Below are positions 32,401-40,575 of a stretch of 64,000 nt of DNA, piece by piece. A program made the translations under genes and the position numbers. The notes beneath the pieces are model-generated. The model was not told where the DNA came from. It did not search any database and saw nothing but the letters and a program-made list of their open reading frames with translations. The stretch covers positions 1 through 64,000 of the forward strand of contig CAZOFT010000007.1 of the NCBI GenBank assembly GCA_964579395.1, written 5' to 3'. How positions within the stretch are numbered: the first letter of the stretch is position 1; every line of letters begins with the position of its first letter. The DNA comes from JACOTV01 sp964579395 (GTDB lineage: Bacteria > Patescibacteriota > Microgenomatia > UBA1406 > GWC2-37-13).

Positions 32401-32637
32401 ATGGCAGATTTTCAATCAATTTTCGGTGAAATTTTAGAGATCATCGACTATAAAGGAAACAAAGAAAAACATGTAGCGGAGCTTGAAAAGGCAATGCAGG
32501 CAAAAGTAACCATTGCTCAGCAAGAGGCGGTTAATGACTTTTTCATCGACTATATTCAGGCTGTCGGCCCCACGCTCCAAGACGATCAGCGTCATAAACT
32601 CGCTGCATTTTTTGAGCGCATGCAACAGGGTGAATAA
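32401..32637 (+). CDS. Small helical protein of unknown function (78 aa)
   Basis: A soluble, mostly helical protein starting MADFQSIFGEILEIIDYKG and ending DDQRHKLAAFFERMQQGE. No motif or family is recognised with confidence. It follows the cyclophilin gene by 15 bp and precedes the DUF4012 gene, which has its own -10 box, so it is probably the last gene of the upstream unit. Confidence 0.65.
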   Translation: MADFQSIFGEILEIIDYKGNKEKHVAELEKAMQAKVTIAQQEAVNDFFIDYIQAVGPTLQDDQRHKLAAFFERMQQGE

Positions 32638-32645
32638 GGAATCAG

Positions 32646-32651
32646 TATAAT
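32646..32651 (+). promoter_or_regulatory. -10 element of the DUF4012 gene
   Basis: A perfect TATAAT, 6 nt before the ATG at 32658: leaderless. Confidence 0.65.
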
Positions 32652-32657
32652 GATTGC

Positions 32658-34385
32658 ATGAAATGGTGGACCCCACGGGTCAGAAAAATACTGCTTGGGA
32701 TTGTCGTCTTTGAGGCGGCATTTATTGTCTTTTGGCTTGCTGCCGCCATGTTGTGGTACAGCAGTTATGTATCGCTTCGTAGCGGACAATTTACCCGCGC
32801 TACCCAACTGCAGACTATTGCAAAGCCGTTTTTCTTTCTTTCCAAAACCATATACTCGGTATCGCGGTTGCCGCTTGTTGTGGCGCATGTCTCAGCCTAT
32901 CCTGATCGCTTGATGCGCATTTCGACCCAAGTGCAACAGCTAGCAGACGCGGGGACTCATGCCGCAGAGACCACCAATGCTTCTATTCCAATCGTCCTCA
33001 AGCGCGATAAAACAGCGGGCGACATCATACTGCTTCGTCAAAATATTGCAGAACTGAAAAAGCAGCTTCCTCAGATTGATGATGCGATGAAAGTATTGGC
33101 CACGGAGCTGCCCAAGACACAGTTGCCCAAACTACAACCATATACCTCGCTTCTTCGCGCCATGATTATGGATGAGGACGCGGTGTTTGGGGTGCACAAA
33201 CCAGCCCGATATCTCTTGTTGTTTCTTAACAACAAAGAATTGCGTCCCGGAGGTGGATTTATCGGATCGTATGCGGTAGCTACGATTCAGTATTACACCT
33301 TGCTGGATGTAGAAATTCATGACGTGTACACAGCAGACGGACAGCTGAAAGTGCATCTTGATCCGGACCCGGCAGTAGCAAAGTATCTGGAGCAGCCGGA
33401 CGGTTTTTTGCGTGACTCCAATTTTTCTCCTGATTTTCCGACTGATGCAGAGCTGGCCAAACGATACCTGCTGGAATCGCTGGGTGAGCGCAACTTTGAA
33501 GGAGTAATTGGCGTGACGACCACGGCGCTTGAATATGCAGTGGGCGCATACGGATCAGTGTATTTGCCGGATTACAAAGAGACGGTGACGCAAAGTAACG
33601 TCTACACAAAAACACAAGACTACGTGGAAAAAGACTTTTTTCCGGGCTCTCAGGCAAAAAAGACGTTTCTGACCTCGCTTGCCAATACGATGCGCATCAC
33701 CTATGACACCGTGCCGACCAACAGATTGTTTCAGGCATTTGAAAAGGCACTTTTGGGTAAACATATCATTGCCGCTGTGAGCGCGCCGCATGTGTCTGCC
33801 GTGCTGAAAGATCAGGGGTGGGATGGTTCTCAGTGGGTGCCGGCATATGATTATGTGATGCCGGTTGAAGCCAATGTCGGCGTGAATAAGTCGAATTATT
33901 TTGTAAAGCGCCGCATGGATATGATCAGTGATGTCAGTGATCCAAAAAAACCAAAGCGCACCGTGCGCATGACGTATGAAAATGCGCGTCGTCAGGACAC
34001 TGATCCCAAAGACACGTATAAAATGTTTTTCCAACTCTATCTTCCGCCGAACGTAACGATAGAAGAGTCGACGGTCGATGGGGTTGCGCCGATTGATTAT
34101 GATGTGACGGATAAAAATGGGTATCGTATTGTCAGCATGCTGGTTGAAGTTCCCCCATTAAAAAGCAAATCAATCAATGTAAAATACTTCTCCGAAGAGC
34201 CGCAGAATAAAGGCGACACGTATGTGCTTCGTATCCAAAAACAAATTGGGGTTGATCAGACAGAAATAAGCCACACGTACATTCGTCCGACACGGGAAAC
34301 GCCGGCAATCGCTCAGATCAAGTCGCCACGCATCTCGCAGTCGTTTTCTCTTCTTAACGACCGCACTCTCACATTTGATGAGTAA
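32658..34385 (+). CDS. DUF4012 domain membrane-anchored protein
   Basis: A 575-residue protein with one N-terminal membrane helix (about 11-33) and a large external part. The segment YLLLFLNNKELRPGGGFIGS is the hallmark of DUF4012, followed by FLRDSNFSPDFPTDAELAK and GVIGVTTTALEYAVG. The fold resembles the LytR-CpsA-Psr-related envelope proteins, but the function of DUF4012 is unknown. Helices at 85-150 precede the domain and a beta-rich C-terminal region (about 420-545) follows. Exported envelope protein with secure family assignment. Confidence 0.92.
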   Translation: MKWWTPRVRKILLGIVVFEAAFIVFWLAAAMLWYSSYVSLRSGQFTRATQLQTIAKPFFFLSKTIYSVSRLPLVVAHVSAYPDRLMRISTQVQQLADAGTHAAETTNASIPIVLKRDKTAGDIILLRQNIAELKKQLPQIDDAMKVLATELPKTQLPKLQPYTSLLRAMIMDEDAVFGVHKPARYLLLFLNNKELRPGGGFIGSYAVATIQYYTLLDVEIHDVYTADGQLKVHLDPDPAVAKYLEQPDGFLRDSNFSPDFPTDAELAKRYLLESLGERNFEGVIGVTTTALEYAVGAYGSVYLPDYKETVTQSNVYTKTQDYVEKDFFPGSQAKKTFLTSLANTMRITYDTVPTNRLFQAFEKALLGKHIIAAVSAPHVSAVLKDQGWDGSQWVPAYDYVMPVEANVGVNKSNYFVKRRMDMISDVSDPKKPKRTVRMTYENARRQDTDPKDTYKMFFQLYLPPNVTIEESTVDGVAPIDYDVTDKNGYRIVSMLVEVPPLKSKSINVKYFSEEPQNKGDTYVLRIQKQIGVDQTEISHTYIRPTRETPAIAQIKSPRISQSFSLLNDRTLTFDE

Positions 34386-34421
34386 GTGCGGCTTGCCATG
34401 CACATCCATTTTTTGAGTTAG

Positions 34422-34427
34422 TATAAT
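34422..34427 (+). promoter_or_regulatory. -10 element of the DUF2130 gene
   Basis: A perfect TATAAT, 12 nt before the ATG at 34440. Confidence 0.6.
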
Positions 34428-34439
34428 AAGCACTACCCT

Positions 34440-35648
34440 ATGCAAGATCAGATCGTTTGTCCCCATTGTAAGCAGTCATTTCCGGTGACGCAGGCATTTT
34501 CTCATCAATTTGAGGATGCGCTGGAGCATGCGAAAAAAGACTTTGAAAAAGAACGCGAAGCAGAGCGCGAGAGCGAGCGGGAGAAGATGCGTGAGTGGAA
34601 AAAACAGCTTGAAGAGGCAAATGCCAAAAAAGAAGAAGAAGCAAAAAAGAAGATAGAAGAGGAGCTTGCGCTTAAAATGAAAGATTCACAAAATGAGCGT
34701 GAGGAGCTGCGTGAGCAGAAAAAAAAGCTCCAGGAGCAGCTGTTGGATACCAACCAACTGATGCGCCAATTGAAGCGCCAGACCGAGGAAGCGGCTATAG
34801 ATAATCAAAAAAAACTCCAGGAAGCAGAGGAAAAGATTCGTGATGAAGAAAAAAAACGGGCGCAGACTGAAGCGCATTTTAAGGTGCTTGAACTGGAGAA
34901 AAAACTGGCAGATGCCGCGCGTACCAACGAAGACATGAAGCGCAAGCTTGAACAGGGGTCACAGCAGGCACAGGGTGAGGTGTTGGAGCTGGAGATCGAG
35001 CAGAAGCTCAAGGAGATGTTTATCTACGACACGATTGAACCGGTAGCCAAGGGGGTGCGCGGCGCCGATATAATCCAAAAAGTGGCTACACAGACCGGTG
35101 GTGAGTGTGGTGCTATTGTGTGGGAGCTCAAGCGAACGAAGGCATGGGGTGGCGATTGGATCAGTAAGCTCAAATCTGATCAGCGGGCAATAGGAGCAGA
35201 GATCGCGGTAATTGTATCGCTTGCTCTGCCGGAACAGGTCACGAATGTCGGATTTGTCGAGGGAGTGTGGGTGTGTAATTACGAAACGGCGCTTGGGCTG
35301 GCACAGATTCTGCGTGCAAATCTGATAGATTTGACACGGGCCAAGCAGAATATGACCAACCAGGGTGATAAGGCAGCGGTGCTATACGAGTACCTGACCA
35401 GCACAGCATTTTCACATCGTGTGCAGGCAATTCTTGAATCGTATAAGTCGCTTCTTGAGGATTTGGGTACCGAAAAACGGTGGTTTGAAAAAAAGTGGAC
35501 CAAGCAAGAGCGGATGATAAACGGTATTATGAGTAACACTTCCGGAATGTATGGTGAGCTTCAGGGGATCATGGGGCGCGAATTGGCAGAGCCTGATGAG
35601 ATGAAGCTACTTGCTATAGATGAGGAAGATGATGTATCCTTATTCTGA
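34440..35648 (+). CDS. DUF2130 coiled-coil protein
   Basis: A 402-residue cytoplasmic protein. It opens with a zinc-ribbon-like CPHCKQSFPVT, continues with a coiled coil of about 160 residues rich in Glu and Lys (about 25-185), and ends in the DUF2130 domain (about 190-375). That domain contains GADIIQKV, GGECGAIVWELKRTKAWGGD and NYETALGLAQILR. The WELKRTKAW region with acidic residues and Lys resembles a PD-(D/E)xK nuclease core, which is a proposal rather than known activity. It overlaps the next gene by one base. Confidence 0.92.
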   Translation: MQDQIVCPHCKQSFPVTQAFSHQFEDALEHAKKDFEKEREAERESEREKMREWKKQLEEANAKKEEEAKKKIEEELALKMKDSQNEREELREQKKKLQEQLLDTNQLMRQLKRQTEEAAIDNQKKLQEAEEKIRDEEKKRAQTEAHFKVLELEKKLADAARTNEDMKRKLEQGSQQAQGEVLELEIEQKLKEMFIYDTIEPVAKGVRGADIIQKVATQTGGECGAIVWELKRTKAWGGDWISKLKSDQRAIGAEIAVIVSLALPEQVTNVGFVEGVWVCNYETALGLAQILRANLIDLTRAKQNMTNQGDKAAVLYEYLTSTAFSHRVQAILESYKSLLEDLGTEKRWFEKKWTKQERMINGIMSNTSGMYGELQGIMGRELAEPDEMKLLAIDEEDDVSLF

Positions 35649-36349
35649 TGAGCACATCACACAAGTCGCACACGATACATGTGGCCACGCCCACAGAGCA
35701 CGTGCCTCAAGCTTCGCCGCTGGCTGATCTTCTTCGACGCGCGTTGTTTAACGTAAAAACCCAACGGCTCATAGTGTTTCTGTTGGCAGTAAGCATGATC
35801 TATGCTGCTGTCAGATATGCAAGACAGCGCAATGTAGCGGCACAAAATGCGCTTCTGGCGGTAGAGGCTACGATTACTCCGACACCCGGTGCGCCGGTTG
35901 CCGCAAAAAAACCAATATATCTGGATGAGACCTACACCTGCACCCTTCCCACAATGACTGCCTATTTGAGCGAAGGGAAAGCGGCGCTCACCTATGCTGC
36001 ATCAACCACTCAGACAAAAACCGCAACCACCGCCGCATTTCCGAAAAAAGACTCTCATATTGTATTTGACGGAGACTGCGTCTACAGCTGGTCTGACGTT
36101 GATGCCACAGTGGGAGTCAAACGATGCGGACTCGGTTCCTTCTTACAGACATATTCGTCAGTTGCCGCTTACACCGGAGGTGCTGACATGAACGGCGTGG
36201 TATCAATCCTGCAAAGCTCACGTATCATAAACGATCAGGATGCGGCACAGGCACAGACACTTCTACGTGCTTGTCGTTCAGTAGTGAGCATAAATGAAGA
36301 AGAGTTTGTGGTTCCGAAGACCGTGCGCTTTCAAACAATACAGGAGTGA
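35648..36349 (+). CDS. Anchored extracytoplasmic protein, relative of the 12869 gene
   Basis: A 233-residue protein with a 45-residue cytoplasmic start, one membrane helix (about 38-58, LIVFLLAVSMIYAAVRY), and an external domain with Cys in TYTCTLPTM, DGDCVYSWSD, VKRCGLG and RACRSVV. The spacing TCT ... SHI ... Y-x-W-x-D-x-DA ... C ... F-x-VP mirrors the protein at 12869. Function unknown. Its start codon overlaps the DUF2130 stop (TGATG). It ends just before the convergent 5S rRNA terminator. Confidence 0.7.
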   Translation: MSTSHKSHTIHVATPTEHVPQASPLADLLRRALFNVKTQRLIVFLLAVSMIYAAVRYARQRNVAAQNALLAVEATITPTPGAPVAAKKPIYLDETYTCTLPTMTAYLSEGKAALTYAASTTQTKTATTAAFPKKDSHIVFDGDCVYSWSDVDATVGVKRCGLGSFLQTYSSVAAYTGGADMNGVVSILQSSRIINDQDAAQAQTLLRACRSVVSINEEEFVVPKTVRFQTIQE

Positions 36350-36358
36350 TTTTCAGCC

Positions 36359-36490
36359 AAAAAAAATACCTTGGCTATGACCGATTTTCCCCATCTCCGC
36401 TTTGGAGTGAGTATCATAGGCGCTAGTTCGTTTCACTTCTCTGTTCGGGATGGGAAGAGGTGGTTCCAAACTGCTCAAATAACCAAGGTA
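36359..36490 (-). rRNA. rrf: 5S ribosomal RNA, orphan transcription unit
   Basis: The mature RNA is about 36367-36490 on the minus strand (about 124 nt). Terminal helix I pairs TACCTTGGTTAT with ATAGCCAAGGTA. The conserved loop B/helix III region reads CCACCTCTTCCCATCCCGAA followed by CAGAGAAGTGAAAC, and helix IV/V follows with GATGGGGAAAATCGG. A run of eight T begins directly after helix I (complement of 36359-36366), giving an intrinsic terminator. TATAAT lies 5 nt before the 5' end. No 16S or 23S sequence is nearby, so this 5S gene is separate from the other rRNAs, at least within this window. Confidence 0.92.
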
Positions 36491-36495
36491 GGACA

Positions 36496-36517
36496 ATTAT
36501 AACAGATGTACTATAAT
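36496..36517. promoter_or_regulatory. Overlapping divergent promoters: 5S rRNA (-) and bPH2 gene (+)
   Basis: Minus strand: TGTACA (36524-36519), 17 bp, TATAAT (36501-36496), start about 36490. Plus strand: TATAAT (36512-36517), 8 nt to the ATG at 36526. The two -10 boxes are 10 bp apart, so the two polymerase sites exclude each other. Confidence 0.7.
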
Positions 36518-36525
36518 ATGTACAT

Positions 36526-37146
36526 ATGCAAAACACGCTTCCTCCCCAAGGGCGCCACACACTGTTTCATTCGTTTTGCATTCGCCCTCAGTGTCGCTTC
36601 GAATCGCAACTACAGGACGAGTCAGTAGTGCTGGTGATTCGTGCACACCCAATTCTATTAGTACCTTGGTTGGTAAATGGTTTATTGCTGCTTGTGGGTT
36701 TGGTGTTATTTAATATTTATGTTCCGTCATTATGGCAGCTCACAACAATGCAGTTGTTATTTCTCAACCTCAGTGTTGTTGTGTTTATCCTGAGTTACTA
36801 TTGGTTTCATTTTCTTTCATACTTTTTTAATGTCGGAGTTGTCTCAACGCGGCGAATTCTTGATATTGATTTTAGTTCCGTATTGTTTAAGCAAGTCAGC
36901 GAAACACGTCTTGAGCGTATTGAAGATATCACCGCAACAAGCGGAGGATACGTGGCTTCGCTGTTTAATTTTGGAGATATACACATACAGACAGCGGGTG
37001 AAGCCGTCAACTTTGAATTTCTTCATTCGCCCCGCCCGGGTGATGTGGTGCGCATTATTAATGAATTGGCAGCACGCCGCGCCCGCGAAGTAGCATCAAG
37101 TGCAAGTCATCATTCTGCCAAATCCCTCGAGCCATGGAACAACTGA
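36526..37146 (+). CDS. Bacterial PH (bPH2)-domain membrane protein
   Basis: A 206-residue protein. An N-terminal cytoplasmic part (ESVVLVIRAHPILLVPW) is followed by two membrane helices (about 50-68 and 74-95). The bPH2/YdbT-type domain then contains NVGVVSTRRILDIDFSSVLF, ETRLERIEDI and SLFNFGDIHIQTAGE. PH-like domains of this type sit at the membrane and bind proteins or lipids. It overlaps the next gene by 13 bp and heads a run of envelope and signalling genes up to 40.5 kb. Confidence 0.85.
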   Translation: MQNTLPPQGRHTLFHSFCIRPQCRFESQLQDESVVLVIRAHPILLVPWLVNGLLLLVGLVLFNIYVPSLWQLTTMQLLFLNLSVVVFILSYYWFHFLSYFFNVGVVSTRRILDIDFSSVLFKQVSETRLERIEDITATSGGYVASLFNFGDIHIQTAGEAVNFEFLHSPRPGDVVRIINELAARRAREVASSASHHSAKSLEPWNN

Positions 37147-37370
37147 TTGCGCTGTTTACCGATACAACTACTCTTATCAATGTGTTTTTTAAGGGGTTTG
37201 CAGTGTTGGGAAGCTTTATTTATCTTCTCTATGCCGTTATTGTGGTACGCCAGACGCACACAATGCTTCGCTCAATCAATGAAGGAAATGAGTTTACGAT
37301 TCGTCTGATTTCATATATTCAGCTGGCCCTGGCTGCAGTGCTCTTGTTTGTCGCCGTCTTTTTCGTATAA
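37134..37370 (+). CDS. Small two-helix membrane protein (78 aa)
   Basis: Two membrane helices (about 19-39 and 56-77) joined by a short loop, VVRQTHTMLRSINEGNEFT. This arrangement with a conserved-looking RQ..ML...NEG loop resembles the small DUF5657-type proteins of CPR genomes; the family name is tentative. It overlaps the bPH2 gene by 13 bp, so translation is coupled. Confidence 0.65.
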   Translation: MEQLIALFTDTTTLINVFFKGFAVLGSFIYLLYAVIVVRQTHTMLRSINEGNEFTIRLISYIQLALAAVLLFVAVFFV

Positions 37371-37394
37371 CATAAGAGGGTAGGTGAATGTTTT

Positions 37395-39158
37395 ATGAAT
37401 CAGTTTTCTTCTGTATTTTTCCCCCCGACCACCCATGGCGGGCATGTGCATCTCGCGACTGATCGCCTGTTGGTATATGCAGATGTTGCTTCAAGTGTTG
37501 AGGCGCATGAGCTGTGGCAGTCGGCAGTCGACGCTCTTCAAACTGCAGTCTTGCGCATTCAGTTTGAAAGTGGCGCACAGTTTGAAGAATGTGTAAAAGA
37601 ATCTTTGCTGGATCCACTGCGAGAGCAGATCAGCAATGTGGCTTGTGTGCTATTGCAGGCAGATGCGGTGTATGCGTGCACATTTGGAGAAGGCGAAGTG
37701 TATGTGGGCAGGCGAAAGTCTGTTGTTCCTCTGTTGATCCAGCCGACATATGCGGTCGGGCGTGTTTTGGTGGGCGATGTGTTTTTGCTTACCGCAAAAA
37801 GCCACACTGATGCCATGACGGTACAATCTTGGCGTAGTGTGTTGATGAGTGGGCATGCTGAGGTGGTTGATGATGTATCTGTGGTGCAAGATGCACTGCA
37901 CACGTTGGCCACGCAGGGAACGCATGTGCGGGCACTGGTAGGGCAGGTGTTTTTTGAGCAGTCGGCTGAAGTAGTGCCTGTTATTGAAGACACCATACCG
38001 GTCGCCAAACCGCCGGAGCCTGTCTCCGCGCGCCCACCTGCAGTTTCATCACTCAAAACAAAGGTTGCTAAGCTTACGCAGTTGCCGAAAAAGCGTGTTT
38101 TATTGCTTCTGCTGATGGGTGGACTACTACTGATTTTGGGTATCGGTTTGGCGGGGAAGTTGCGGCAACAAAGTCAATCAGCACAGTCCCAAAAGATTGC
38201 CGTGGTCCGGGAGTATGTGGAGCAACAGATTGCGTTGGCACGCGGTGTGGCAAGCATTAATAACGCTCGAGCCCGCACTCTTCTTCAGGACGCAAGTGCG
38301 AGTACTGCTGAGCTTGAGAAAAGCTTAGGCGCAGACAATTCTGATGTAAAAGCGCTTCGGGAAGAGTTAAAAAAAAGCCAGGCAGAGATTACCGATGACA
38401 GTAGAAAGGCAAATGAATATTTTGATCTGACCATTGAGCAAAAAGATGCGAAAGGCACGCTCATGGCACAAGATGGTAACTCGGTTGCGATACTTGACCC
38501 GGCAGGCTTTATCTATGTGGTGGATCTTGAGGATAAATCGCTCGATCGCAGACGACTGTCTAACGCAAGTGAGACAGTGTCTTTGAGCATACTGGATGAT
38601 GTTGTGTATGTGTTGATTCCCGAGCGCGGTGTTGCTGCACTTGCAAGTGATGGTAGTTCGAAAAAAGTGATTTCCCGCTCCAAAAATTGGAGTCGGCCCA
38701 CACAGATTGTGGCGTATGGTTCCAATATTTATATTCTCGATTCTTCAGCTGGTCAGATATTTCGCTACGCCAGTACGGAAAAAGGGTATGAGGAGTCAGA
38801 ATACTTCCGCTCCAAAGCTGACTTGAATGGAGCAGGTGCGATGGCAATTGACGGATCAATCTATATCGGATTTTCCTCAAGTATTCTCAAATTTACTTCG
38901 GGTCTTCAGGATGGGTTTAATCCGCAGTTTGGTGGAGATAAGATCGCAATTCAATCGATGGCGACGTCGGCTGATCTTGACGGACTATATATCTGGGATC
39001 AAACTCAAGGACAAGTGCAGGTCTTGGGAAAAAACGGTGCGTTTCAGCAACAGGTTGCGAACGATGTTTTGAAAAAAGCGAGTGCGATTGCGATATTTGA
39101 TAATGCCGTAATGGCGCTTGTTGACTCCAAAATCTACCGCATCGATGTAGTACAATAG
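37395..39158 (+). CDS. PPM-phosphatase-like domain, membrane helix and external beta-propeller
   Basis: A 587-residue protein. Residues 1-185 resemble a PP2C/PPM fold (GGHVHLATDRLLVYADV, then ACTFGEGEVYVGRRKSVVPL and VGDVFLLTAKSHTD) but lack the D-G-x-x-G metal motif, so it may be catalytically dead. A Pro-rich linker leads to one membrane helix (about 236-254, LLLLLMGGLLLILGIGLAG). Outside are a helical stalk (about 262-345) and six or so repeats of a beta-propeller (about 355-587). The layout suggests a sensor that passes an outside signal to a cytoplasmic domain. A weak Shine-Dalgarno-like stretch (GGGTAGGTGA) precedes the ATG. Confidence 0.65.
   Translation: MNQFSSVFFPPTTHGGHVHLATDRLLVYADVASSVEAHELWQSAVDALQTAVLRIQFESGAQFEECVKESLLDPLREQISNVACVLLQADAVYACTFGEGEVYVGRRKSVVPLLIQPTYAVGRVLVGDVFLLTAKSHTDAMTVQSWRSVLMSGHAEVVDDVSVVQDALHTLATQGTHVRALVGQVFFEQSAEVVPVIEDTIPVAKPPEPVSARPPAVSSLKTKVAKLTQLPKKRVLLLLLMGGLLLILGIGLAGKLRQQSQSAQSQKIAVVREYVEQQIALARGVASINNARARTLLQDASASTAELEKSLGADNSDVKALREELKKSQAEITDDSRKANEYFDLTIEQKDAKGTLMAQDGNSVAILDPAGFIYVVDLEDKSLDRRRLSNASETVSLSILDDVVYVLIPERGVAALASDGSSKKVISRSKNWSRPTQIVAYGSNIYILDSSAGQIFRYASTEKGYEESEYFRSKADLNGAGAMAIDGSIYIGFSSSILKFTSGLQDGFNPQFGGDKIAIQSMATSADLDGLYIWDQTQGQVQVLGKNGAFQQQVANDVLKKASAIAIFDNAVMALVDSKIYRIDVVQ
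39151..39156 (+). promoter_or_regulatory. -10 element of the sigma factor gene
   Basis: TACAAT overlaps the stop of the preceding gene and lies 8 nt before the ATG at 39165: leaderless. Confidence 0.6.
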
Positions 39159-39164
39159 CACTAT

Positions 39165-39707
39165 ATGCAGCATGATGATGCGACATTGGTGGAGCAGGTA
39201 CGCGGTGGCGATGAGTTTGCCTTTCTCAAGCTCTATAAAAAACACGAGCACTATGTGCGTGGTGTAGTGCGCAGACATCTGGGTGCCGATGAGCAGACCG
39301 ATGAGGTGGTCCAAGACGTCTTTTATTCACTTCTTGAAAAGCTTCCCTATTACCGCGGTGACTGTGCATTGACGACGTATCTTTATACAATAGCGCGCGG
39401 CAAGTCTATCGATCACATACGTCGAAAAAAGGTGTCTCGCGCGATTCACAAAGTGATCCCGCATGCTATTTTGGCAAAAATGAAGTCTCTTCGCAGTACC
39501 GATTTGATCGAGCGTCAGGAGGTTGAGGAGCGTATTGAGACAATCTTATCGCAAATTCCGCATGATTATGCCATCATCATACGACTAAAGTATATAGATG
39601 AATTATCAATTGTGGAGATTGCGAAGCGTCTTGAGATAAGTGCCAAGACGGCAGAAAGCAGACTCTATCGCGCCAGACAATCGTTTCAAACCCTATGGAC
39701 CCGGTAA
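39165..39707 (+). CDS. ECF-type RNA polymerase sigma factor
   Basis: A 180-residue sigma-70-family protein with only regions 2 and 4. Region 2 spans about 10-80 (EFAFLKLYKKHEHYVRG, QDVFYSLLEKLPYYRGD, TTYLYTIARGKSIDHIRRKK). Region 4 spans about 120-178 (IPHDYAIIIRLKYIDELSIV, EIAKRLEISAKTAESRLYRA). It would direct polymerase to a special promoter set. The next gene, overlapping its 3' end by 13 bp, encodes a 75-residue single-span protein that could be its membrane-bound inhibitor. Confidence 0.93.
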   Translation: MQHDDATLVEQVRGGDEFAFLKLYKKHEHYVRGVVRRHLGADEQTDEVVQDVFYSLLEKLPYYRGDCALTTYLYTIARGKSIDHIRRKKVSRAIHKVIPHAILAKMKSLRSTDLIERQEVEERIETILSQIPHDYAIIIRLKYIDELSIVEIAKRLEISAKTAESRLYRARQSFQTLWTR

Positions 39708-39922
39708 AAATCCGCAGTCGAATGGATGCTCTCTATTTTCTGGAGCCCAACGATCTGCATTACGAACCGCTTACTCGTGTATATCGAGTTGTCACAGGAC
39801 AGCTGAAGCGCCATCCGTGGCTTCGTATTGTGCCGGTCACTGTGTTGGGCCTGGTGTTGGTGTCGGCCGCGCTTTCAAACGTCCTGGTTCTTGTGGCATC
39901 GGTCTTGCAAAAAGGATTTTGA
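39695..39922 (+). CDS. Small single-span membrane protein, possible sigma-factor partner (75 aa)
   Basis: A cytoplasmic N-terminal part of about 42 residues (YFLEPNDLHYEPLTRVYRVV) precedes one membrane helix (about 46-70). The N-terminal part lacks the zinc-binding H-x3-C-x2-C of common anti-sigma factors. Overlap with the sigma factor gene implies coupled translation. The role as anti-sigma is inference from position and topology only. Confidence 0.6.
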   Translation: MDPVKIRSRMDALYFLEPNDLHYEPLTRVYRVVTGQLKRHPWLRIVPVTVLGLVLVSAALSNVLVLVASVLQKGF

Positions 39923-39945
39923 CCCACCTTCACTGTATCTTCTGA

Positions 39946-40524
39946 ATGAAACGTATTGCAATTACCGGCGCGCATGAAACGATTATCGCTTTGCAGCATT
40001 CTATCGGGCTCATTGTAGCACCCTACTACACTATGCGCCGGATTGCCACGCGCCCCCGATTGCTTCATGCAGTCTTATATGTGCTTCTTGCACTTCTGTA
40101 CCTTGCCAGCCTGAACTTGCAACGGGTCGGTTTTTTTCTCATTCAAATCAGTGTGACCTACATCTTTTTTTACTTTGTATCGTGGGTGCTGGGAAAGACG
40201 GCGTCCTTGAAGCAGCTTATTGTGCTGTTTACCTACACACTCCTTCCGACTATCATCTGGTTTTTAGTCAGTCGAGCTGTAGCAATAGTCCTTCCGCCGC
40301 CGCGCACCACCAGTATGTTGGGAGTCACGTTTAGTATAGTGTATATCGCCTTTTCGCTGTCACTGCTGATCTGGAAAGCGATTCTGTTTTATCTGGCCGC
40401 TCGCTACAGTCTGCGGCAGCATTTTTTCCTCGTGATGTATACTATAGTGCTTTATATTCCGCTTGCCGTCACGATGGCGTATGTGAGCTACGTGATGGGA
40501 GTTGCCCGAATACCATTTTTATAA
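39946..40524 (+). CDS. Yip1-like polytopic membrane protein
   Basis: A 192-residue protein with five membrane helices. The N-terminal region HSIGLIVAPYYTMRRIATRP has the amphipathic, Pro/Met-containing segment seen before helix 1 of YIP1-family proteins, and helix pairs are linked by short loops (LGKTASLKQLIVLFTYTLLP). The function of bacterial Yip1 proteins is unknown. It closes the run of envelope/signalling genes. Confidence 0.65.
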   Translation: MKRIAITGAHETIIALQHSIGLIVAPYYTMRRIATRPRLLHAVLYVLLALLYLASLNLQRVGFFLIQISVTYIFFYFVSWVLGKTASLKQLIVLFTYTLLPTIIWFLVSRAVAIVLPPPRTTSMLGVTFSIVYIAFSLSLLIWKAILFYLAARYSLRQHFFLVMYTIVLYIPLAVTMAYVSYVMGVARIPFL

Positions 40525-40575
40525 TATGCGGGCTGGAAAACGAATGATTTTATTATTAATTTCGACTTATACCAT

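Noticed and set aside
37559..38056. Ser/Thr/Cys-rich minus-strand frame opposite the PPM-like domain
   Set aside because: Composition is that of a reverse-complement shadow; no start signals.
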